A stretch of DNA of 64,000 nucleotides from Pseudogymnoascus destructans (lineage: Eukaryota > Ascomycota > Leotiomycetes > Thelebolales > Thelebolaceae), in contig NW_020167522.1 in NCBI RefSeq assembly GCF_001641265.1, positions 1,240,001 to 1,304,000 on the forward strand, in the 5' to 3' direction. The notes under the pieces are model-generated. The model was not told where the DNA came from, made no database searches, and saw only the letters and a list, made by a program, of their open reading frames with translations. A program made the position numbers and the translations under genes. Below are positions 56,562 to 64,000 of this stretch, in pieces (the first letter of the stretch is position 1; each line of letters begins with the position of its first letter).

Positions 56562-57116
56562 TAGGCTGCGCACTACTCGCTCAATACTCGGCTCACTCGC
56601 TCAGTGGGTTACTCAGCTGGGTGAGTAGCTGAACCTTTTACTCGACTCGGTGAGTGAGGTCAATACTCAGTTACTCTGTAAAAACCCGGTGAGTACTCGG
56701 CTATCACGTGTAAGATTTATGCATCATGTGAACAGTCCCTCATACGATTAATACTGTTTTATGGTTAAGTTAAAGTATTACATCTATTAGCATCACTCTC
56801 GCCATCTCTAGTAAGCTGTGAGAACGAATCATGTATATTCCTCTATCTAAGTACCATGATTATCAGAAGATTATTAGAACGCTATTATCTATTATATATG
56901 CTTAAGAACATCCCTCCACCTTGCTTGATGAGGCCGGCCAGACCTACTAATACCTAAAGTATTTATAGGGTCTTGATGAGGATCCTCGACTGAGCGGAAC
57001 GAGCTATGAGTCAAGATAACTGTGTATAGAACTTGTTCATAAAATGTCTCTTGTGTGAGAATATGATCTTATTATAGGTATTAACCTACATAATTCTGAT
57101 AATAATCTGGTAATCC

Positions 57117-57854
57117 TTACTTGTTGAGGTTGCATTTGATTGATTCGCATTTGATAGAGACTATCCTTCCCATCTGTGACTTCTTTTTGCAAATGTCTGA
57201 TGCAAGATGTGTTGCCATAGACTTTGGGCCAGCAGACTTGATTGCAGGATGCGTAAGGGCCTTCGAACAATAAGTACAAATAACACATGGTTCTCCAGAA
57301 AGCCGGTCTGCTCCTTGGTGATAACTTCTCCAGTATTGAGAACTCCAGTTGGTTGAATCCCATGCAATCTTCATAAGGAGTTTTGTAGTATGATCTGAGT
57401 GTTGTTCATACCATCGTGATAGCTTCCACCACTCAATAAATATATCGTGTGTATCCTTAGTCCATTTGACGAATTGGTTTAACTTGCCAATATATTCAAG
57501 GCCTGCAGGGACTTTGTAAGGATGCCTGTCCCTCAGTGATGGAAAGGATCTGAGTCGGGCAGGTTACGGTCACATGATAAGAGTTAAGGCAGGTTAGCTG
57601 AGTCGGACCCGTTTCGGGTACTTAAGGAGATTGACCCAACGGGGGTTCCTCTCTTCATCTTTTTTGTATCCTTCGTAGTAGACCTATAGGATAGCATCCG
57701 TTTAGCCTCTGACTCGCACTCTCATATGCTATTACTGTGAGCTGGGTGCCCTGTGTCCTTACAGACTTGATTTAATGAGGATAGTCATTGAGAAGACGGA
57801 AAAGAGTCTGAGAATACTGTCAGAATCAAACAACTCTGAGTATTGAGATGGCAT
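57117..57854 (-). pseudogene. hAT transposase N-terminal remnant of element B
   Basis: ATG at 57854 (MPSQYSELFDS) followed, after removal of the solo LTR at 57515-57763, by a WWKLSRWYEQH segment and a BED-type finger (CVICTYCSKALTHPA...HLASDIC) that matches the element A transposase (GEPIVICRKCSRIL). The frame runs to a GTAAGG donor at 57117. The catalytic domain and dimerisation domain are absent; 56760-57110 has no recognisable remainder. Confidence 0.8.
57515..57763 (+). repeat. Solo LTR, ~250-bp family
   Basis: 249 bp, TGTAAGGATGCC to GTGTCCTTACA, flanked by GACTT on both sides (57510-57514, 57764-57768). The cleanest copy of this family in the window. Confidence 0.94.
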
Positions 57855-57977
57855 TTGGCAAATTGCTCGATTATCAGAAGGTTACCAGAAGTCTGGCTAC
57901 GATGAAGTACTTAAATACCTGGTTTTCCAACGCGAAAGGTACTCCAGCGCTATAACTTTAGCAACTCAAGTTCTCCT

Positions 57978-59468
57978 CTACTCTAGCTCCAGGAACAACA
58001 TATCCTGTGCAGCTGATACCTTAGCCCACTTTTCCTTATCAAACTTCTTAGAGTAGACAAGTAAGAACGCCTCTTTGAAGCTAGAACTATGAGTGGATAT
58101 TTGCAACCATCCATTGTCGACAAGATTGTAAGACTTTGGGTACCACTGCACAGGTCCTGGTAATTAGGCCCACTTTCCAAACTGCCTGCTCGTACAAACA
58201 GAAATATTTATGTGGTGGGATAACCTCGTGAAAAGTGCTATAATAAACAATTAGTATTGCCAGAAGATTGCTAGGATGATCAGAGACGTACCCTTCCTCT
58301 ACATCAATCCACGGCATATACTCAAAGAGACGCTCAGGCTTCTTTCTCAGCTTTCCAGCCTTTCTCGTATATGAGTGGATACAGCTATCCCAGAAATGTT
58401 GCCACTTGCGGAAATTGGACTCTTCATGGGCCTATCAACTATTAGTATCACCAGAAGATTACCAGATTATGAGGTAGCATACATCAATGTGCGCTTGAGT
58501 TAAGAGAGCCTGGGTGCTAGTGATCTCTTCATCGGAAAGCTCATCTGGTAGAACAGCCTCGTCATTTAAAATATCTCGCGCTGTAACATAAGCTCCAACT
58601 CCAAATCGTCTTCAACCTCAGTATCCTCCCATTCGCTGTTATGATTGTCATCGATTGGAATACTTGAGATACCCTCAAATGCAGCAAGCTCAGACAGAAG
58701 TTGTTTGGGCGGAGTAGATGGTGGGGCTTGTGGAGAAGAAGAGGCGCTAATATTCTTGACTTTCTGATTCGCAATGCAAGATGCATGGGTACCCTTCTCA
58801 GTCCTGTTTATAGTTAGATTGAGGCTACCAGAGATTACCAGAAGGAACTTACCGAACACAAATACGCTCAACCTTCAATTCATTCTGTAGACGTGTCTTG
58901 TCTTCAGTAGAGGCAGCGATATACTATGTGTAATGACACAGGGCACCCAGCTCACAGTAATAGCATATGAGAGTGCGAGTTGGAGGCTAAAAGGATGCTA
59001 TCCTATAGGTCTACTACGAAGGATACAAAAAAGATGAAGGGGGAACCCCGTTAAGTTTGTTTCCTTAAGTACCCGAAACGGGCCCGACTCGGTTATCCCA
59101 ACCCTAGCCCTGAACCTTCCACCGCAACAGGTCCGCATCGACCCTGAACCCTACACCCTTACTGTCCCCCACTATAGTGTAACTCGCTATGTCCTCCTCT
59201 ACTGGTCCGAAACCACACCGAGTCGGATTTCATGCTTGTGGTGACCGTAACAGCTCTGAGGCGGGTTCTTCGAGTATCTAGGTAAGGAGGCATCCTTACA
59301 CTTTGCAGACTTATATAACTTCTTTAAGTAGTAGCTCAGATCAGCATGGTCAGCCTTGAGTGCTAAGTGAACAGCCTTCTCATCTTCAGTAAGGTTGGAG
59401 ACGCAGTTGCGAGCTTTGATAGTATTCGCATTAGTGGAGAGTTCTTCATGTGCCTTGAGTTTCGCCAT
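57978..59468 (-). pseudogene. Gene X homologue of element B, interrupted
   Basis: ATG 59468 (MAKLKAHEELSTNANT). The coding region, once the LTR at 58929-59300 is ignored, continues to CVR, then across introns to an acidic segment (EWEDTEVEDDLELEL), a WQHFWDSC block, PPHKYFCLYEQAVW and GPVQWYPKSYN. Order and motifs match gene X of element A. Frameshifts at a TTTT run near 58567 and near 58170 and the LTR destroy the frame. Introns carry TCTGGTAATC pairs. Overall identity is low but collinear, so the two genes separated long ago. Confidence 0.78.
58929..59300 (-). repeat. LTR of the ~250-bp family, longer variant
   Basis: 372 bp. Plus-strand ends TGTAATGACACAGGGC and GCATCCTTACA match the reverse-oriented family. 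Flanks CTATG and CTTTG differ by one base. The middle is divergent and extended. Inserted into a gene X exon. Confidence 0.78.
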
Positions 59469-59867
59469 ACTAACTAAACACGTGATTAGCAGAGATCTCC
59501 AGAAGTTCTGGCTATAGAATCAAGATAATAAACTTAGTTGAAGTCCTAGTGAAGAGGTAAAGGCTCAAAAGGGAAGAAGAATGTGTAGATCGGAGAGTAA
59601 CCAAGGAAGGTGGTTCTAAGGTCGTGGTTATTTTAAAGTTGCAAACAAAAATATTTGTGAAGGAATATTCACCTACAAAGAATTACTGTTCCAAAAACAA
59701 CACCACAATGCGCACCTTCATATAAAACACATACCTTTCAACCTCTACCTCTTTACTATACTCTTCTTCTGCAATATTCTTTCTACAAACTCACTGTAAG
59801 TACACATATCTTTTGATCTACTTCTTTATCTTGTGTTTACTTTACTAACTCACCTTGATATTAGCAA

Positions 59868-60441
59868 ATGACTCGTACCAAGCAAACTGCTAGGAGATCA
59901 ACTGGCGGCATAGCACCAAGGATGCCACTTGGATTACGGGCTGGCTCTGGGCTTGGCGGAAAGGGACAGGAAAAGGCTGTGGGCACAGCAAGAAAAGCTC
60001 CAGTTTGCTCATCTCAAGCTAGCAACAATCATGCTCAGAAGGCCACGCGCTGCACAAAGTCTAGTAAGAGGATTACCAGAGGATTACCAGAGGATTACCA
60101 GAACTCTCTAATAAACATATAGGCACCAAGGCTCTCCGCGATATCAGAAGACAGCAACTTGATACTAGCTCCCATTCCAGCGTCTTGTTAGGGAAATCAC
60201 AGTAGACTTCAAGTCCAATCTTCGCTTCCAGCAATCTGCTATCCTAGCTCTTTAGGAAGCTGCTGAATGCTTCCTCATTCGAGAATTTGAGAGTATGATG
60301 TTTAAACATAGTGACAGGGACATACTAACAGTTATAGTGACAAACCTCCTCGCTATTCATGCGAAGAGAGTGACAATTCAGGCAAAGGGTATGATATTGG
60401 TTCGGCGTTTGCAGGATATGATGTTTAAGCTGTGGGCTTAA
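59868..60441 (+). pseudogene. Histone H3-like variant of element B, decayed
   Basis: Begins MTRTKQTARRSTGGIAPR, almost the canonical H3 tail, but with K9 to R, K14 to I and K18 to M. The tail then diverges. Exons about 59868-60063, 60123-60292 and 60332-60441 carry the fold: TKALRDIRRQQ, LVREITVDFKSNLRFQ, EAAECFLIREFE and LLAIHAKRVTIQAKGM. The second intron is at the same codon as in element A (after EFE, phase 1). A frameshift near 60160 and a TAG for Gln (near 60254, CAG-to-TAG) break it. The first intron holds three 11-bp GGATTACCAGA copies. A GTAAG...ATTAG intron lies just before the ATG. Confidence 0.85.
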
Positions 60442-60782
60442 TCGATGGAAATGTCTCTCACCCAGGAATGAAGGTCAGATGAGTTCTGGTAACCATCTGG
60501 TAACCTGGTACCTAAAGGCCAAAGGTTATAGTGTGGAATAGGACATCAACAATATGGGAATGGAGTTGGAGTTATGGCGTCTTGATCAATGAAGTCGCAC
60601 CCCGTTTTTAACATAAGTAATGGCTAATCAAACACGTGATATAACTGAGTTGCCAAGACCCATACTAGGTACTCAGCAAGTGAGTAATCCTCATTCAACA
60701 ATACTCGGGACATGAGCGAGTAACTCAGCTGGGTGAGTAAAAATTCTACTACTCGACTCGTGAGTACCCAGTGCGCAGCCTA

Positions 60783-60821
60783 GCAGCCGTCATGGTGATG
60801 ACTCATCACCATGACGGCTGC
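60783..60821. repeat. Perfect 39-bp palindrome at the right end of element B
   Basis: GCAGCCGTCATGGTGATGA, one central C, then its exact complement, directly next to the right TIR. hAT excision proceeds through hairpins on flanking DNA and can leave inverted duplications, so this may be a footprint. Confidence 0.85.
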
Positions 60822-61128
60822 GAATTCAAGAGCCCCCCCCTAGAGAAGGGCAGCAACCCCAAGAAACCCGCGACACCCTACCCGTATACACAACCCTGCT
60901 CCTCCAAGAATCTCGATACTTCAGGATATCCTATTCCCAATGTAACACAAGCCAAGCCCATACAGCAATTATCCCCCGCATTCTGCCCCTCACCGCCCCG
61001 CCATTCTGCCATCCCCCACCGCCTTCTCCCCCACCAAATCCGTAAATTTCCACCAAGACCCCTCCAACCAGCCCCCCATACCAGCCATTTCAAAGCCCAT
61101 TCCTCTTAAAAGAAACTCACACGCGACC
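60822..61128. promoter_or_regulatory. Upstream region of the RMT2-like gene
   Basis: Pyrimidine-rich, C-rich 5' flank, as is common before fungal start codons. CACACGCGACC precedes the ATG. No other gene seen. Confidence 0.4.
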
Positions 61129-62472
61129 ATGGCAGACGTCGACCCCCTCGCCACCCCGGAAACGGACATAACGACGCAGACCATCCTCCTACACGCCGCA
61201 AACCACGATATCCCAGCCCTCAAACCCTACCTGCGCGTGCCTGGCGCAGCGTCGGCCCAGGATCCAGAGACTGGATTTACGCCGCTGCATGCGGCTATTG
61301 CGGCCTGCGGGCCTGTATATGAAGGAGCGGCAGGGTCTGAGGCGCCTGCCGGCGAGCCGGCTGCCGCTGCGCCTGCTTCCGGAGAGGAGAAGGGTTTCAC
61401 TGAGGACGCCAACGCGATCGAGAACATTGAGGCGTCTGCTATAGCAACGGTTACGGAGCTGTTCCTCTCGGGCGCGATCTGGAATGATCTCGACGCGAAT
61501 GGTGAGACACCGGGGTGCCTCGCATGGCGTCTAGGGAGGAAGGGGGTGTATGAGGCGGTTGTTCAGGCGGGGGTGCGGGCCGAAGTGCTGCTGGGGATGA
61601 TGGGGGGTTACGACCCTTTGTCTAGCGGGGAGGAGTCCGAAGCCGAGGAAGATGATACCACAGAGCCCGCTACAGAAGCAGAGCCACAACCAGAGGCCGC
61701 AGGTGTGGCGAAAGAAACCACAGACACAAAAGCTCCCGCGCCCTTCGACCCGCAAGATCCAAGCGACGTCAACTCTCGCGACTACCTTGTCTCAGAGCTC
61801 ACCTCCACCTCCACCGCGCTCCTCGACTCTGACGCCAACGCCGTCATGATGGAGTGGGAAACAGACATCATGAAGCTCTCCGCAGCCCTCCTCGCGCCCG
61901 CCCCCGGCCTGCGCGTCCTCAACATCGGCTTCGGGATGGGCATAGTGGACCGCTTCTTCTCTGCCGAGATGCCGAGCACACACCACATTATTGAGGCACA
62001 CCCCGGTGTCCTCGCATTGCTGCGCGCGCCCGACCACGAGTTCGGGGCGAAGTGGGAGGTGAAGGGGAAGGAGGGAAGGAATAAGGTTTGGCCGGGCAGG
62101 TGGCAGGATATCGCGCCCGCACTGCTGATGGGAGGGGAGATGTACGATGCGATTTATTTCGATACCTTTGGGGAGGACTATGGAGCGTTGAAGATGTTCT
62201 TCGAGGATTATGTGCCTGGGCTACTAGCGGAGGGGGGACGGTTTGGATTTTTCAACGGGCTGGGGGCAGATCGGAGGGTATGCTATGATGTGTATACGCG
62301 TGTGGCGGAGATGGATCTTGAGGGGGTGGGGATGGAAGTGCAGTGGGTAGAGGTCGAGGTGCCAATTGATGAGGGGCTTGGGAAAGAGGGCGAGGGGGAG
62401 TGGGGGGGGGTTAAGAGGAGGTATTGGACATTGGATACGTATCGCTTGCCTATTTGTACCTTTATGGGTTGA
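61129..62472 (+). CDS. RMT2: Protein arginine N5-methyltransferase RMT2-like
   Basis: 447 residues without introns. The N-terminal part (about 20-150) has ankyrin-like repeats (GFTPLHAAIAAC, DANGETPGCLAWRLGRKG). A variable acidic linker (about 165-215) leads to a class I SAM-dependent methyltransferase domain, with motif I LNIGFGMGIVD at about 263-273, acidic post-I IEAHPGVL, and YFDTFGEDYGALK and GLLAEGGRFGFFNG later. This ankyrin plus methyltransferase order is characteristic of yeast Rmt2, which methylates the delta nitrogen of an arginine in ribosomal protein L12. Acts in cytosol and nucleus. The start is the first ATG in frame, with MADVDPLATP before the first repeat. It flanks element B, which left it intact. 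Confidence 0.92.
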   Translation: MADVDPLATPETDITTQTILLHAANHDIPALKPYLRVPGAASAQDPETGFTPLHAAIAACGPVYEGAAGSEAPAGEPAAAAPASGEEKGFTEDANAIENIEASAIATVTELFLSGAIWNDLDANGETPGCLAWRLGRKGVYEAVVQAGVRAEVLLGMMGGYDPLSSGEESEAEEDDTTEPATEAEPQPEAAGVAKETTDTKAPAPFDPQDPSDVNSRDYLVSELTSTSTALLDSDANAVMMEWETDIMKLSAALLAPAPGLRVLNIGFGMGIVDRFFSAEMPSTHHIIEAHPGVLALLRAPDHEFGAKWEVKGKEGRNKVWPGRWQDIAPALLMGGEMYDAIYFDTFGEDYGALKMFFEDYVPGLLAEGGRFGFFNGLGADRRVCYDVYTRVAEMDLEGVGMEVQWVEVEVPIDEGLGKEGEGEWGGVKRRYWTLDTYRLPICTFMG

Positions 62473-62821
62473 AGGGATTGGAAATCAACGATCATTTAGC
62501 AGGTTAGGGCGTGAGAATCTCGTCGCTAGGTTTTAGTGTTAAAACCGCACGGTGGTGGAAAGAAGGGTGTTGGTGGCTTGAAAAGAAGTAGATTCGTCGA
62601 CTCATCTGCTATATAGCCAGACAATACCAAGCTTCTTCAATCTTTTTTTGGTTATATAGCCTGACAATAACGAACATCCGTATTTTTTTGGTTATGCAGC
62701 CCGAAGGTGCCAGCGTCCCCTTGGATTCCAGCAAACCTGCCTTTTACAAGTGGGCTATGCCACTGAAGCTCAAATCCAAGCAATTTCGTTGATACGACAC
62801 TTGCTAGGTGTCTAAAGGCGC
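62473..62821. other. Convergent intergenic spacer
   Basis: 3' flanks of RMT2 and hexokinase. TATATAGCC(A/T)GACAATA occurs twice (62611, 62653). No gene seen. Confidence 0.5.
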
Positions 62822-64000
62822 TCATTTGTAGTTCTCCGGGTGCTGGATTCCAGCCATGTTGCCAGCCTTGACCCTCTTGAGAGTCAGCGCCGCAATGAGA
62901 GCGGCTCCAACACCGCTTCCATCCTCAGCAGCAAGGATCTCGACTGGGTCCCTCTCGCCAGCCTTCTTCTCGGGCCAGTCGAGGATCTCGCGCAGGGCCT
63001 GGGCACCACGCTCCTTGAAGTGGGGATACTTGTTGAAGACGGATCCGTCGGCACCGACGTGGCACGTCTCGTAGCCCTTCTTCTTGCAAATGGCGGCGAC
63101 ACCGCAGGCCGAGAGGCGGGCTGCGCGAGTGCCGATCAGCTCAGCAAGGCGGCGGATGAGCTCGAGCTCGGCCATCGTGGGCACGAGGTTGAGCCTTGCT
63201 TGGAAGAGCTCTGCCGTCTCAGACAAGTTCTCGAAGGGATCCTCTTCAATGGCAGAGAGGAATGAGGAGTCCAACGTGTATGCCTTGCGGAGCTTGTCGA
63301 TGTTCTGCTGGTCAAAGATGTTCACGTGCTTGTTATCGTGCAGGTCGACAAGAACAGTGCGGAAGATCTCGCCCAGGTAGAGGCCGGCGATCATCTTTTC
63401 GAAGGCTTGTTGATCAGGGCGGGGCGATGCCTTGTCAATGACAACATCGTATGGCGTACGGGGCAAAACAACGTGCTCGTTGTCAAAGGCACCCCACTCG
63501 CAGTTAATTCCCATGAGCGTGTCTGCGGGGAGGTTCATGTGGGCAAGCTTGGGGATGGATCCACAGTGCTCCATGTATGCAGCGTTGCATCCAGTGCCGA
63601 AAATGCAGCCGATCTTCATCGTGGTGTCGGTGTATGCCGAGGCGACCAATGTTCCAGTGGTATCATTGATCAAGGCAGCGAGATTAATCGGCACACCCTA
63701 TACAATTATTAGCCGGTGCAAGCAAAAGTACTGTGGTTGACTTACTCTCTTCTTCAACGCATCCAAAAATGGAGGGACCACATCCTTCCCCTCTACTCCA
63801 TCAATGTCAAACCCTTTGGTCCAACGCTGGAGGATTCCGTGGTCAATAAAGTTTTGCGTCGCCGGATATGAGAATGTGAACCCGAGCGGCAGCTTGTCAA
63901 GATCCTCACCTCCGTGATGGGTTTGAATAAATTGCTGCAGGCAGTCGGCAATGTACTCCCACAGCTCATCGGCCTCGCCTGTCTTTAACTCTTCCGGCAT
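62822..64000 (-). CDS. Hexokinase, C-terminal part (5' end beyond the window)
   Basis: Exons 62822-63697 and 63746-64000 (the latter cut by the window edge), with a 48-bp GTAAGT...GTATAG intron, cover about 377 of the usual 490 residues. It phosphorylates glucose and other hexoses with ATP in the cytosol. Visible motifs: the sugar-binding LGFTFSYPATQ, NDTTGTLVASAY, the glycine-rich IFGTGCNAAYME, CEWGAF, GADGSVFNKYP and the adenosine-binding EDGSGVGAALIAAL. The order and spacing match fungal hexokinases, and no frame breaks are seen. I do not call HXK1/HXK2 or glucokinase. The sequence around GADGSVF and its C-terminal end favour hexokinase. Confidence 0.95.

Larger units (their letters stand above)
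56562..60782. mobile_element. hAT-like transposon carrying histone H3 and gene X (element B, decayed)
   Basis: Ends TAGGCTGCGCACT at 56562 and AGTGCGCAGCCTA at 60782 are perfect 13-bp inverted repeats. Both subterminal regions (56570-56705, 60680-60775) are packed with GTGAGT/ACTCGGCT-type repeats. Inside, in the same order and orientation as element A: hAT transposase N-terminus (minus), gene X (minus) and H3-like (plus). Two LTR insertions (57515-57763, 58929-59300) interrupt it. Most of the transposase is deleted, so it is non-autonomous. The expected 8-bp duplication is not intact: left flank GTCATCAC, right flank a palindrome that contains GTGATGAC, its complement. Confidence 0.85.

Overview
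The window looks like a filamentous ascomycete chromosome (Pezizomycotina; a Dothideomycete is plausible but not proven). Short GT-AG introns with CTAAC/CTAAT branch sites, a fungal gene complement (hexokinase, RMT2-type methyltransferase, pyroglutamyl peptidase) and transposons whose stops repeatedly sit at CGA-to-TGA or CAG-to-TAG positions, as expected of RIP-like C-to-T mutation, all point that way.

Layout. 1-32 kb is a nest of retroelements. An older Ty3/gypsy element on the minus strand (about 28.3 kb down to 1.2 kb) was split inside its integrase gene by a chromodomain gypsy element with 237-bp LTRs (copy 2, 14042-21499, target duplication CAACC). A second, nearly identical left half of that arrangement (2065-8949) lies before a single N at 13680, so 2-21 kb probably holds an assembly duplication or misjoin. 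Between them are a decayed gypsy element, two further LTR families and the end of another chromovirus. From 28.3 to 32 kb there are relics of a DNA-transposon ORF and of a repetitive fungal ORF. 32.5-42 kb is a quieter genic block: pyroglutamyl peptidase, a conserved fungal protein of unknown role and an O-fucosyltransferase-like type II membrane protein.

42.5-52.1 kb is a DNA-transposon nest. An old pogo-like relic was split by an 8.6-kb hAT element (43404-51959, 8-bp target duplication). The hAT element then received an apparently intact pogo-like element, inserted in a transposase intron, and a solo LTR. 52.8-56.2 kb holds small genes. 56562-60782 is a second, smaller and more decayed hAT-like element. 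61-64 kb holds RMT2 and the 3' part of a hexokinase gene.

The most striking result is that both hAT elements carry the same two extra genes in a divergent pair: a histone H3-like gene on plus and an unrecognised acidic protein ('gene X') on minus, next to the transposase. In the 8.6-kb element H3 (three exons, 137 codons) and gene X (four exons, 315 codons) both look intact. In both H3 copies lysine 9 is replaced (N in one, R in the other). Most introns in both elements carry two or three copies of a motif with the shared core GTAATC, spaced 11-12 bp. This suggests a transposon lineage that encodes its own H3 variant and a partner, perhaps to deal with host heterochromatin. That function is inference.
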